DNA of 64,000 bases from JAWRCU01 sp033542235 (GTDB lineage: Bacteria > Pseudomonadota > Alphaproteobacteria > Rhizobiales > Rhizobiaceae): the NCBI RefSeq assembly GCF_033542235.1, contig NZ_JAWRCU010000004.1:1-64000 (forward strand). Direction: 5' to 3'. Shown one piece after another: positions 1 through 8,521 of the stretch. Within the stretch, counting starts at the first letter, position 1. Each line of letters starts with the position of its first letter. The position numbers and the translations under genes were made by a program. The notes beneath the pieces are model-generated. The model saw only the letters and a list, made by a program, of their open reading frames with translations, did not search any database and was not told where the DNA came from.

Positions 1-120
1 TTCTTGCCGTTGCGGTTGTCCTTCACGATGTCGAAGCTGACCTTTTGGCCCTCGACGAGCGAGCTCATGCCCGCGCGTTCGACGGCGGAGACATGGACGA
101 AGACGTCTGGCTGGCCATTG
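1..120 (-). pseudogene. cold-shock protein (CspA family), 3'-part fragment
   Basis: The minus strand encodes the middle and C-terminal part of a CspA-type nucleic-acid chaperone: GQPDVFVHVSAVERAG, then SLVEGQKVSFDIVKDNRNGK, running off the window edge. It is nearly the same as the intact CspA gene at 27123-27332. The N-terminal half with the RNP1 motif is missing: upstream of GQPDV the sequence changes to unrelated DNA that belongs to the neighbouring broken HTH gene. It is therefore a truncated copy joined to another gene remnant, most likely by an old deletion or recombination. The true 3' end is outside the window. Confidence 0.7.
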
Positions 121-733
121 CCGAGTTTGGACCTTCCCTCTGTGACAACCCTGTCGCACCGGGCTGTCCGGGCTTTTCCGGCCATGCATGCTTATGATGG
201 CGCGGAAAGAGCGGCGTCAGCAGCGTCACGATCAGCCCGTGCACAGGCGTGAGCGGTGACCGGCCACAACGGCGACACCGATATAGCCCTCGCGCTGCAG
301 CTCGCGCACATAGCGCTGCACGGTGCGCCGGCACCGTTGCAGCGCCAGATAAGTGACCGTCGTGTCGAGCACGCGCCCCGTGCGGTCGCCGCGATAGGTC
401 AGCTTCATAATTTTCCCGGCGCAGCGCCGCGCGCCATCACTCAGGTTGCGGTCAACGTCGAGTCCCGCGGCCGTCGCCGGGACGAACGCGCCGCTGTCGC
501 GCGGTGATGCATGGCGCGGCCTTTCGCCAGGCACATAGTGACGACAGCGTTGCAGCGACCGCGTCCGCCGGACCTCCGGCGCCGCCATTAACGCCTGGAA
601 CTCGCTGCAGGGCACCGTGTCGGGGACGACGCCGGGCAGGCGTGAAATTGTCCACGGCTTCCCGCCGCCGGCGCAACGACGTGCGCGCGAGATCGAGCAA
701 CTCCGATTCGTTGCATTCTCGGTAGTATCGCAT
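121..733 (-). pseudogene. helix-turn-helix protein remnant with frameshifts
   Basis: A good start is visible at 733: a TAGGAGGAG ribosome site precedes ATG of MRYYRECNESELLDLARTSL. The frame then breaks near 660. Homologous-looking sequence continues in another frame (CSEFQALMAAPEVRRTRSLQ, then RTVQRYVRELQREGYIGVAV) and breaks again near 235 before LLTPLFPRHHKHAWPEK. The RTVQRYVRELQREGYI stretch looks like the recognition part of a winged-helix or HTH domain of the type seen next to mobilisation genes in Rhizobiales. Its 3' end runs into the cspA fragment near position 120. At least two frameshifts make it a likely pseudogene. The exact family is not recognised. Confidence 0.5.
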
Positions 734-1560
734 TGTGGTCTCCTCCTATAGCTGTGAGAAAACCGGCAGAAAATCGGGGCAAACATCGCATCGGAATTTG
801 TTTGCGATGTAAGGTCCGCTTCCAGTCGGGCCTTTTCATGATTATGTCGTTCGACTTTCAATCTGATAGTTAGATGTTACACGATAGCTGGAATTGCCCG
901 CCCCGGGATGCACTTACGCAATACGCCGCCGCTAAGCCCTGTATTCGCCGGACTTCCAGCTTTGTGCGAATCCATTCTCCGGCAAAGAAGGCCCCGATCG
1001 TTCCGAATCATGCACACCCAAAGCGGGCCAGCGCCCCGCCTCCATCACCGCAGTTCCGGCCACCGCGCGCCGGGCTGTTTCTTGAATAGCGGCGCAAGGA
1101 GTCCGCGCGAGGCCACCCCGGTTTCCCGGGGCAGGCCACGGTCACAGTTTGACCGGAGCGCGCCCGATACCGTCCCGGCATCCGGCTGCGATCCCCCGTG
1201 GAGGGGAAGAGCAGGGCCAAGCCCGCGGGACCTGGAACGCCGCCTGACCTCGGCCGGTGTTCGGGGTCAGCGCAACACGTATCATCGGCAGCGCCGATCT
1301 CATGGCCTCGGCCCATCGCGAAAAACACGACGCGGTCGTTGCCGGTCTTCTCGCGTGCGCCCTCGGCGCCTGGTTGAGTGCAGCTTCCAAGTGTCTTGAT
1401 GGCAGGGTGAGGATTCCGGGTCGCCTTCGCAGTTCCGATGACAGGGCGCCAGTCTTCTCCCCGTGCCGGGTTTTTGCCCAGGGCCACCACCAACGCATGC
1501 CTCAGTCGCTGGCTATCCAGCCGGAGGTCGGGCTGCGCCCTCAATCCTTCTGCCCACAAT
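734..1560. other. no gene recognised
   Basis: Open frames exist on both strands (for example 908-1399 plus and 1008-1748 minus), but none shows a recognisable domain, a ribosome site or convincing protein-like composition. The stretch is Pro/Arg/Gly rich in all frames, as expected for non-coding high-GC DNA. Its right part leads into the DUF736 leader. Confidence 0.5.
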
Positions 1561-1589
1561 GACCGGTTCGACCTTTTTCCCCGGCGCTG

Positions 1590-1747
1590 AAGCGCCTTCC
1601 TCGCGCAAGCCAAAAAAGATCGCCCCGTCGTCATCCTCCACTTCGTTGCGGGCCTGCGGCTGCGGTCCGGATCGCCCCCCGGGCCTTTGATCGCCATCGA
1701 GGCTGCGATGGTCGTGGTCTCAAGACGAAAACCAAAGGAGACTGACA
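1590..1747 (+). promoter_or_regulatory. structured leader of DUF736 gene 1
   Basis: The 5' leader contains a 6-bp hairpin, CCATCG-AGGCTG-CGATGG, at 1694-1711, 37 nt before the start codon, and an AAGGAG ribosome site. The same hairpin with loop AGGCCG lies at the same place before the second DUF736 gene (7787-7804). Further upstream both leaders share an AGCCAAAAAAG-like tract and a GGCCCTGCG/GGGCCTGCG block. The similarity of two non-coding leaders suggests a conserved regulatory RNA or promoter element. No function can be assigned. Confidence 0.5.
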
Positions 1748-2059
1748 ATGGCTAACATCGGCAACTTCACCAAGGCGGAAGACGGCACCTTCACCGGCAC
1801 CATCAAGACGCTGGCGCTCAACACCAAGGCGAAGTTTTCCCCGCTCGAGCAGACCGGCAACGGCGGCCCGGACTTCCGGATCTTCGCCGGCAATGTCGAG
1901 ATCGGCGCCGCCTGGAAGAAGACGTCGCAGCAGGACCGCCCCTATCTCTCGGTCAAGCTGGACGATCCGAGCCTCCCGGCTCCGATCTACGCCTCCCTCC
2001 ACGAGGACGAGCAGCCCAGCCAGTTCAGCATGATCTGGACCCGCCCCCAGGCGAAGTAA
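1748..2059 (+). CDS. DUF736 family protein (copy 1)
   Basis: This 103-aa protein begins MANIGNFTKAEDGTFTGTIK and contains PDFRIFAGNVEIGAAWKK and YLSVKLDDPSLPAPIYASL, the signature of DUF736. The family is small, cytoplasmic, of unknown function, and common on conjugative elements and plasmids of Rhizobiales near relaxase and DUF932 genes. An AAAGGAG ribosome site lies 7-8 nt before the ATG. The gene is single, with a structured leader upstream and a strong intrinsic terminator immediately downstream. A paralogue is at 7837-8148. The frame is intact. Confidence 0.9.
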   Translation: MANIGNFTKAEDGTFTGTIKTLALNTKAKFSPLEQTGNGGPDFRIFAGNVEIGAAWKKTSQQDRPYLSVKLDDPSLPAPIYASLHEDEQPSQFSMIWTRPQAK

Positions 2060-2066
2060 CCGCCAC

Positions 2067-2109
2067 GGCCGCCCCGGGAGAAAATCCGGGGCGGCCTTAC
2101 CCTTTTTTC
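2067..2109 (+). terminator. intrinsic terminator of DUF736 gene 1
   Basis: An 11-bp GC stem, GGCCGCCCCGG (2067-2077) with CCGGGGCGGCC (2086-2096), is followed by TTACCC and a T6 run. It starts 8 nt after the stop codon. A second copy of this stem, with the same stop-codon context, sits at 4391-4427 without a gene. Confidence 0.85.
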
Positions 2110-2185
2110 CCTGCCTGTTCAGCCCGGCGCGGGAGGCGAGCTCCGTCGCCCCCAGCGCATTAAACTGGCCGCCGGTTTCGCGGGT

Positions 2186-2400
2186 TCATGTCTCTGTTGC
2201 GGCCGGCTGCCCGTCTTCGTATGTCAGGATGCGCGCGGCTTCCGGGATCAGGGCCAGCCACTTCGAGCCGACCCGCCCGACAGCCTCAGCGAGCGTGTAG
2301 TGCATCTCGGCTAGCCAGTCCGGCTGGTTGAGTACAAGCGCGGCGGCCAAATGCTCGCTCGTCGACAGAACCCCAAACGCCCCGTTCCTGGCGTCGCGAG
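2186..2400 (-). pseudogene. unrecognised protein, C-terminal fragment
   Basis: The minus strand has a protein-like frame ending at 2186: AFGVLSTSEHLAAALVLNQP followed by DWLAEMHYTLAEAVGRVG and WLALIPEAARILTYEDG. Composition and codon use look real, unlike the surrounding frames. An upstream in-frame stop comes before any start codon, so the 5' part is missing. The family is not recognised. Confidence 0.4.
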
Positions 2401-2543
2401 CTTTGCAACGATATGTCGTGATTCACCGTGCTCACGGATCGCCCCTTATCTTTTTTTAAGTCGATGCGCTTACGCACTAGCCGCACCTCGGGATTCTCCG
2501 CCGACCCCCCCCGTCTTATGGAGATCCCGGCGATGTCAGCCTG

Positions 2544-3190
2544 TTATAGGTCTCCGGACCATATTTGTCCAAAATCTGCGGCAAGGTTCGCCCCGTTTCC
2601 CAACCATCGCGTCCGGCGTTCCTGATCACCTCTGCCGATTGTGCCACATACCGAAACAGGATCAGCCGGTTTCGGCAGATCGATTCTGTCTTCGACCCTT
2701 CGAGGCATGACCGGCATCGCAAGACCAGTTTCCCGCAGAACTTTGTCTCTGATCTTTCGATCGACGGCGTCTATTGCGGTTTCCAGCACCCAGGACGAAA
2801 AGCTCGTAGGATCATCATTACCTGAATAGCGGCCCTTCAGCTCTTTAATCCTGACATCGTCGCCGTCTCTTTTGGCGATGCGAGCATGTGCCGCCTTGTA
2901 ACGGTTATAGGCATCATCGAAAGCGGCTTCCTCGGACTCATAGGCCGCCTCAGCAGCCGCCTTTGCGCGATTGTACGCTTGCTTTGCGCCTGCACTGCGG
3001 GGTCGTGGTTCATGCGGGCCACACATGCGCTAAAAGCCTTGGCGGCGTTGACTGCCGTCGTTTCATCGCTGGTCAATTGAACGTCACCCGATGTTTCCTC
3101 AGGCGTGGCGTGCGCTCCCGCGCCATGAATGACCGCAAACATCGGCACAGCAATGATGCCCGCGAACAAAATCTTTGAAAGATGATGCAT
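2544..3190 (-). pseudogene. secreted coiled-coil protein of unknown function, frameshifted
   Basis: The product starts MHHLSKILFAGIIAVPMFAV, a clear signal peptide ending near AHA. It is followed by a region with SACVARMNHDPAVQAQ. The frame then breaks near 2985-3000, and the protein continues in another frame as KQAYNRAKAAAEAAYESEEA and AFDDAYNRYKAAHARIAKRD, a charged alanine-rich helix likely to be a coiled coil. Joining the two frames gives about 215 residues. A single indel explains the break, either true decay or a sequencing error. An AT-rich stretch at 3190-3290 is the likely promoter region. No family was recognised. Confidence 0.55.
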
Positions 3191-3630
3191 AAAATCTCTG
3201 AAATATAAAGGTTCGACGTATCTTTTTCCGAAAAATCGTCAAATTGCAAAGAAATAAACAAATATGACAAAAACCACCTGATCTTGTCGAGGCGCTGATT
3301 GAGCTTGATTTGCACCGGTTCTCTGCTTTCACAGAACGATATAGAATAGCGCCGGCCGTCATGATCATGACCACCCGGGCGCATAGTGCAAGGGGGCTAC
3401 GCTTCAGGAAGCGAGATGTTCCGGGACGGATGAACCTGCCGGGCTGAGAGAAGAGCCATGGCGCTTCGATCCCTCCCCGCGCTCTCCCTCGGAGCCGTCC
3501 CATGACCGTCATCGATCCGTCTTCGGCCGCTCACGCGGCCGCGGCTGGCGCTGCCCGCACCGCCCTTTCGGGCAAATATCCTAGGCGCCCGCACCGGTGT
3601 ATCCTGTCCTGGCTTCGGGTCAGCCATGCG
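3191..3630. other. intergenic region, no gene seen
   Basis: The part up to about 3290 is AT-rich compared with its surroundings and probably holds the promoter of the minus-strand secreted gene. The rest leads up to the plus-strand secreted protein. Frames here have no recognisable protein features. Confidence 0.45.
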
Positions 3631-4302
3631 ATGACTGTGTTCAAAGCTGTGTCCGTCCTTATCGCATTCAACGCCGGGATGCCTGTGCTGACCGCGGCGG
3701 CCGCCGACTTTGCCGGCAAATACACCGGCACCGTCGACAGCTATGAATGGACCGCGATCATTGCGCCAAAAGGAGGTCAGACCTACAAGATCCTGGTCCA
3801 GGTTGGGCTCGACGCAACCAAAATGCAGCGGCAAATTTCAGGATGTCGGACGCCTGCAGCACGACCGAATCGTCACACCGCCCGCCAAGGACCATAGCTG
3901 CACGCTGACCTTTCCAAGACCGCAAACGGCATCTCGATCGAGGAGAAATCCCTTTGTCAGCTCGATCATGGCGCCGCCTGCATATTCACCAGCCGCCTCA
4001 CCAAGGTAAGGGGGACCGCCACGTTTGACCGCGGCTTTCTCGGAATATGGGCGCCGGATAGACCCTCCTGCGCCCGCGAAGGCACCGAATGGTTCATGGT
4101 TTCCCCAGCCCACATAGAGGGGCGGGAATTCAGTTGCGATCTGGAGCAGTCGACGTCGGATAGCGGCGTCGCCCGTCTGCGCTATTCCTGCACCGGCGAA
4201 GACGCTGTTTACAGCCTCGATCTCCGATGGCGCCTCGACGCCAACGGTCATCTGCTGGAGCAGTCCGGCGGAGAATCCAAAGACTACATTCGCTGCAACT
4301 GA
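3631..4302 (+). pseudogene. secreted protein of unknown function with two compensating frameshifts
   Basis: The product begins MTVFKAVSVLIAFNAGMPVL, a signal peptide cleaved near AAAADFAGKY. It ends with IEGREFSCDLEQSTSDSG, DLRWRLDANGHLLEQSGG and YIRCN. The N- and C-terminal parts are in the same frame, but the middle (about 3820-3912) reads sensibly only in another frame (CSGKFQDVGRLQHDRIVTPP, then AKDHSCTLTF). In the main frame a TAG occurs at 3895-3897. Two opposite indels would restore about 223 residues with several cysteines. The family is not recognised. The cysteines suggest an exported, disulfide-containing protein. Confidence 0.5.
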
Positions 4303-4390
4303 TCGCGAACGCCGTAGCCGTCCTTCCGGCGCCCGACGGGCGTCAGAGGAGGGCCATCGGCAAGTACAAAATGCCTGACGCAGCTACTTT

Positions 4391-4427
4391 GTAACCGCCA
4401 CGGCCGCCCCGGAAAACCGGGGCGGCC
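4391..4427 (+). terminator. orphan copy of a DUF736-type terminator
   Basis: The 22 bases at 4391-4412 are identical to the end of the DUF736 gene at 2056-2077, including its TAA stop. They form the same stem: GGCCGCCCCGG, loop AAAA, CCGGGGCGGCC. No DUF736 reading frame precedes it, and no T-run follows. It is best read as the fossil 3' end of a lost gene copy. Confidence 0.6.
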
Positions 4428-4490
4428 TCGCACACCCTGACAGGGGTGTGTTTCGCTCGCGGACAGCCCCAAAAATTATTGACAGCGACT

Positions 4491-4586
4491 ATGCCGATCA
4501 TGGTCATCATGACGATCGGCATCGTCGTCACAGTGGAGAAGAAGATGAAGAAGGCGCCTCGGCCTTACAAGCCGACCGGGCCATAG
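4491..4586 (+). CDS. possible 31-aa membrane microprotein
   Basis: ATG at 4491 opens a short frame: MPIMVIMTIGIVVTVEKKMK, then KAPRPYKPTGP and stop. A hydrophobic first half followed by a basic, proline-rich tail looks like a single-pass microprotein. There is no clear ribosome site, and the frame could be chance. Confidence 0.2.
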   Translation: MPIMVIMTIGIVVTVEKKMKKAPRPYKPTGP

Positions 4587-4829
4587 TCAGCGGTCGCCTC
4601 CCGAGATGCCGTCTCGACGGTTCGGTGACTGTCCCCTGGCGCAAAAAGGGCGATCGCGACCGCCACGCTCATCGCGATCATGCTGACGACGTGCTGCCAT
4701 ACGTATCGAAAAAACCATACAAGCAAGAGCTATCCTTTTTCGTGGCGGAAACAGTCGAAGCGCAGCCTCGTCGGCAACGGCCGGTCCCCCGCGCCGGCTC
4801 TGGACGGGGTTGCTGTTGCCGGGGAACGA

Positions 4830-6419
4830 TCATTCTGCCCCATGGGGTGCAGCCGCAGCACGGTCCGCCTTACTGTCCACCTCCGCCATGGTTTCGGCGA
4901 ACATCGCCTCGATCCGCGCCGCCTCCCTGACCGTGAGTGCCGCGAATTCCTTTTCGCGGGCGCGTTTTGACAGCCTGCCCTCATTCTGCCGCAAGAAACG
5001 GAAGAGCAGGTCCAGCAGCCTGTCCGGCATATCGGCGATGGCGCTGACGCGCATCTTGAACGCATCGTAACGCCTCAGGAAGGCCGTCTCGGCCGGCAAG
5101 TCGACATCAATGGCGCGCGCCACGCATGAAAACAAAAACTCGGCGTGCGGCGTTGCGTCGAAATACCTGTAGAAATCGGCCGTTTCGTTCAGCACCTCGA
5201 CATTGCCGCGCTCGGTCGGCCGCCAGCGGATCAGCGGCAGTAACCGTTGCGAATAGCCTTCGAGCGTGCGGCGATAGTCCTTGATGCGGTCCAGGATGAC
5301 CGCCGAGATCGGAAACGCCACGCCGGGCGGGTTGAATCCGCGCTCCGCCAGCACGTGATGGATCAGATAACGGTGCAGGCGGCCGTTGCCGTCCTCGAAG
5401 GGGTGGATATAGACGAACCCGAACGCCAGCATGGCGGCGGCAAGGACAGGGTCGAGCGCGCGCGCCGCCGTCCGGTCGAATGCCGTCAGCCCTTCGATCA
5501 GCCCCTCGAGATCCTCATGGCGCGCGCTGATATGGTCCGGAATCGGCGCGCCGGTGTCACGGTCATGCCCGCCGACAAATCCCCCTTCGCCGCGCAGCCC
5601 GAGATGGACAAAGCGCGCATCACCGATGACGATCCGCTGCAGCCGCAGCAGTTCATCGCGGTCGATCGGCCGCCGCCCGGCCTCGCCGATCACCTGGCCC
5701 CACCTCTGAATCCGGTCTTGCGACGGGTCTTCTCCCTCGATCGCGAAACTCGATCGCGAGTCCTTCAGCAGCAGGAAAGCAGCCGCGCGGGCCAGCAGGT
5801 CCGCAGGGACATCGGCAATGACAGCCCTCGCCTCGCCCGCAAGGTTCCGGGCGACGAACGCCTCAAGCGCCGGCGTCCTGAACACCATCGGGCAAAAAGC
5901 CGGCGCGCCCGGCAGGTTGTTCTTGACGCGGTGGCGCGTCGACGTGGTTCCGGCCGTCGCCCATTGCTGTGCGGGATCAACCACAGGCGCATAGGCGCCG
6001 GCGGCCGCATCGGGCAGATCGAGACGCGCCTGCATCAGCCATTCATAAAGAAACCAGATCCGTCGCGCGTACGCACCCGTGGGGCTTGCCCGGACGATGG
6101 CGGCAACCGGCTCGGGGCCGGTCTTGCCAAACAGGCCCTTCAGAACGCCTAGGTCCAAGCCTTCATAGCGCAGCGCGAAGGTCAGGTGCCCGGCGAGATC
6201 GCCGCTCGGCCGATGCCGAGGCGTGTAGATTCGCCAGCCGTCGCCCTCGTAAATTCTGTGCCGCTGCCCGATCGCCGTGAGTTTCAGCGGCACCGGCACG
6301 CTCAGGCCATAGGCATCGATCAGCGCGGCATAGCCCGCCGGCTGCGCCTCTTCCGGCAGCCGCCGGCCGTGAAAAACGGTTACAGCTTCTGAAAAACGAT
6401 TAGGGACGGCGACGGACAT
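4830..6419 (-). CDS. Fic family protein (AMP-transferase type)
   Basis: The protein is 529 aa from the start MSVAVPNRFSEAVTVF at 6419; a longer frame to 6557 is open. Around residue 339 it has the Fic active-site motif HPFEDGNGRLHR, matching HxFx(D/E)GNGRxxR with the catalytic His. Around residues 223-230 the sequence SSFAIEGE matches the inhibitory helix motif (S/T)xxxE(G/N), placed N-terminal to the Fic core, as in class II Fic proteins that auto-inhibit. Fic enzymes usually transfer AMP from ATP to Ser, Thr or Tyr of target proteins in the cytoplasm. No antitoxin partner is adjacent. An AT-rich promoter region (6420-6540) separates it from the divergent HTH gene. Alternative: a regulator-type SoFic homologue rather than a toxin. 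Confidence 0.85.
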   Translation of the reverse strand: MSVAVPNRFSEAVTVFHGRRLPEEAQPAGYAALIDAYGLSVPVPLKLTAIGQRHRIYEGDGWRIYTPRHRPSGDLAGHLTFALRYEGLDLGVLKGLFGKTGPEPVAAIVRASPTGAYARRIWFLYEWLMQARLDLPDAAAGAYAPVVDPAQQWATAGTTSTRHRVKNNLPGAPAFCPMVFRTPALEAFVARNLAGEARAVIADVPADLLARAAAFLLLKDSRSSFAIEGEDPSQDRIQRWGQVIGEAGRRPIDRDELLRLQRIVIGDARFVHLGLRGEGGFVGGHDRDTGAPIPDHISARHEDLEGLIEGLTAFDRTAARALDPVLAAAMLAFGFVYIHPFEDGNGRLHRYLIHHVLAERGFNPPGVAFPISAVILDRIKDYRRTLEGYSQRLLPLIRWRPTERGNVEVLNETADFYRYFDATPHAEFLFSCVARAIDVDLPAETAFLRRYDAFKMRVSAIADMPDRLLDLLFRFLRQNEGRLSKRAREKEFAALTVREAARIEAMFAETMAEVDSKADRAAAAPHGAE

Positions 6420-6621
6420 GAATTTCGATTCTTTAGAGGTTAAAACCAGTTCCAAAAACAATGATATCATGAAAATCGATAAGTTGCCATCAATTTTAGT
6501 TCTAAATAGGCAACGTTCATGAATTTCAATAACGTCATGGCATCTCCCAACGCACACTCACCTTGCCAACGTACAGCAGCGGCGCCGTTAAGGATGAAAC
6601 CAATGATGAAAGGACCGAGCC

Positions 6622-6999
6622 ATGACTCAGCACCGGATCACAAGCCACAGCAAGCTGCGCGACGTGATGATGGCTGTTGCACGCGGCGAGCAGGCCGCGC
6701 CGCCGGATGCGGGAGGGCAAAGCTTCGAGAACGTTGAGGCGCTGGTGCGGCTGCTTACGCCGGAGAACCGGCGGCTGCTCGCCATCATCCGAGATCGAAA
6801 GCCCCGGCCAATCGCCGAGCTGCCCAAATGGTCCGGGCGTGCCGCGCCCAAAGTCACGCGCACCTTGTAGAAGCTAGCGGCAGTCGGGTTTGTCAGGATG
6901 AAGGAAGATCACAGGCGGAAGATCCCGACTGACGTCATTCACAAGCTGACCGTGGAAATCGATCCATTTTCACAGAATGATCGGCTTGAAATCGTTTAG
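6622..6999 (+). pseudogene. HTH regulator (HVO_A0114-like / MarR-type) with in-frame TAG
   Basis: The frame encodes MTQHRITSHSKLRDVMMAVA, then ALVRLLTPENRRLLAIIRDR and PIAELPKWSGRAAPKVTRTL, a winged-helix core of the HVO_A0114 type. A TAG stop at 6868-6870 interrupts it directly after TRTL. The same frame continues as KLAAVGFVRMKEDHRRKIPT and LTVEIDPFSQNDRLEIV to a TAG at 6997, which is the normal C-terminus of such proteins. The family often sits with toxin-like partner genes; here the divergent neighbour is the Fic gene. It is either a nonsense mutation or amber read-through. Confidence 0.6.
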
Positions 7000-7600
7000 T
7001 TTGGCTCCTGCGACGGCGGACTGTATATCCGAAACAGCATGACTTGGGCTCGCCCTTCGAGCCGCGCTCTACTCGCCGCCTGCGCGGCTCCCGAAGCCCC
7101 TTGGCGGGGCTTCGCGCAGTCGCGTGACGATCGCTGATGCAGGAAATGCCGGCGGACATCTCGCCTGTGGCCCCAACTATGTCGAAGCTTCGCTCTGGCC
7201 GGCCCTATTCGGCGGCACGGCGGCGCGCCAGCAAATCAGACGAGATCACGCATATCTTCGTCTTGGGTGACGACCCTGCCCGCCTGGGGCTGATCGGTGC
7301 AAAGAACGACGGATCGTCATGAAGACTTGCGGCCAGATGGTGCTCTTGCCGGGACCGCTCCACTCATGCTGTTCGAACAAGGCAGTTGCTTGGGTGGAGA
7401 CCGGATTGCCGACCCTGCCAAGTGTTGCGATGGCGACAACGACGCATGTCACCGTCCCGATATCGACGATTTCAGGCTCTCGACCCATTCGAGCCGGTGT
7501 AGCCGTTCTCAGTGCGGGAGAACGCACGCAACCGATCGTTACCGCCAAATCGTGGTCCCTCCTTCTGTCTGAACCAAGCCGCGCCCAACGCGGCCTCGAA
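7000..7600. other. no gene recognised
   Basis: Several overlapping frames occur on both strands without domain signals or ribosome sites. A hairpin-forming GAAGCCCC-GGGGCTTC pair lies near 7094-7115, without a T-run. The stretch may hold promoter signals for the following DUF736 gene. Confidence 0.45.
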
Positions 7601-7689
7601 TGGATTGGTCTGACCGAAGACCGGACGCTGAAGCATCGCCTCGATCGCCTTCCCGCAACGTCCGTCGCCAGCTTTTTTCCGCCGCCTTC

Positions 7690-7836
7690 GGCTTTGCATC
7701 GCGAAGCAAAAAAGCCGTCGCCGCCGCCCTTCACTCGTGTTCCGGCCCTGCGCGTGCGGGGCCGATCGTCCCCGGTCTGTCGACCCCCATCGAGGCCGCG
7801 ATGGGCGCGGCCCGATCAGCAGAAGGAAACCACGAC
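7690..7836 (+). promoter_or_regulatory. structured leader of DUF736 gene 2
   Basis: The hairpin CCATCG-AGGCCG-CGATGG at 7787-7804 lies 33 nt before the start codon, matching the leader of DUF736 gene 1 in stem, loop pattern and distance. Upstream, GAAGCAAAAAAG and a GGCCCTGCG block also match the first leader. AGAAGGAA at 7821-7828 is the ribosome site. Confidence 0.5.
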
Positions 7837-8148
7837 ATGGCAACCATCGGCACTTTCACCCGCACCGAGAACGGCTACACGGGCGTGGTCAAGACCCTCA
7901 ACCTCAACGTCAAGGCGGTGAAGTTCGCGCCAGCCGAGGGCGAAAACGAGAAGGGTCCGGACTACCGCATCTTCGCCGGCGCCACCGAGTTCGGCGCGGC
8001 ATGGAAGAAGCGGTCTGACAAGGGCAACGACTTTCTCTCGGTCAAGCTCGACGACCCGTCCTTCCCGGCTCCGATCTATGCGAGTCTGGTCGAGACCGAA
8101 GGCGAGGATCTGGCGCTCATCTGGTCGCGCCGCCGCGCCGCCGAGTAG
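7837..8148 (+). CDS. DUF736 family protein (copy 2)
   Basis: A 103-aa DUF736 protein starts at MATIGTFTRTENGYTGVVKT and contains DYRIFAGATEFGAAWKKRSD and FLSVKLDDPSFPAPIYASLV. The start is fixed by AGAAGGAA 8 nt upstream; the longer open frame back to 7600 is leader sequence. It is clearly paralogous to the gene at 1748-2059, but much diverged at the DNA level, so this is not a recent duplication. It is followed by its own terminator and then by the DUF932 gene, an order often seen on Rhizobiales plasmids and conjugative elements. Function unknown. Confidence 0.9.
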   Translation: MATIGTFTRTENGYTGVVKTLNLNVKAVKFAPAEGENEKGPDYRIFAGATEFGAAWKKRSDKGNDFLSVKLDDPSFPAPIYASLVETEGEDLALIWSRRRAAE

Positions 8149-8163
8149 GACCGGCCACCGGTG

Positions 8164-8187
8164 AAGCCCCGCGAAAAGCGGGGCTTT
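8164..8187 (+). terminator. intrinsic terminator of DUF736 gene 2
   Basis: A 9-bp stem, AAGCCCCGC (8164-8172) with GCGGGGCTT (8178-8186), is followed by a short T tract. It lies 16 nt after the stop codon. Confidence 0.75.
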
Positions 8188-8283
8188 GCCCTGCTCATGT
8201 CCTCCAGTGCATCAGGAGTTTGATACGGAGAGCTGCGCTCCGTTTTGTCTCGATCGGCCGCGGCTCACGCCTTGCCGATCCTG

Positions 8284-8315
8284 GGGGAGCCAAGGGGTTT
8301 TACCCCTTGCTCCCC
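8284..8315 (+). promoter_or_regulatory. hairpin in the DUF932 gene leader (1)
   Basis: GGGGAG and CAAGGGG (8284-8297) pair with CCCCTTG and CTCCCC (8303-8315), giving a 13-bp stem with one bulged C and a TTTTA loop. It lies in the long leader between the DUF736 terminator and the DUF932 start and is not followed by a T-run, so it may be regulatory rather than a terminator. Confidence 0.45.
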
Positions 8316-8471
8316 GCAAATGCCGCCTACGCGATGGCAGGGCCGCAGCCTCGCAAAGCGGCCAATCGCCACGACTGATCAACATCATCATCCGCTCCGC
8401 TCGCCGTGCAGCCCGGCCATGCTCGCCGGCATTTGCCCCCTTCATCCCCGCGCGCTCACGCGCCCCCGGGA

Positions 8472-8491
8472 GGCATGTCGGGGGACATGCC
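8472..8491 (+). promoter_or_regulatory. hairpin in the DUF932 gene leader (2)
   Basis: GGCATGTC and GACATGCC form a perfect 8-bp stem around a GGGG loop, ending about 10 nt before the AAAGGAG ribosome site of the DUF932 gene. Its position would let it affect translation initiation, or serve as an operator for a dimeric regulator. Confidence 0.45.
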
Positions 8492-8521
8492 TTCGGCAGT
8501 AACGGGAAAGGAGCAATGATC

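Noticed and set aside
1008..1748. 246-aa minus-strand open frame
   Set aside because: It has no domain, no ribosome site, and overlaps the DUF736 leader; its composition is Arg/Pro/Gly-rich.
7246..7734. 162-aa minus-strand open frame
   Set aside because: It has no protein-like features and overlaps the conserved DUF736 leader.
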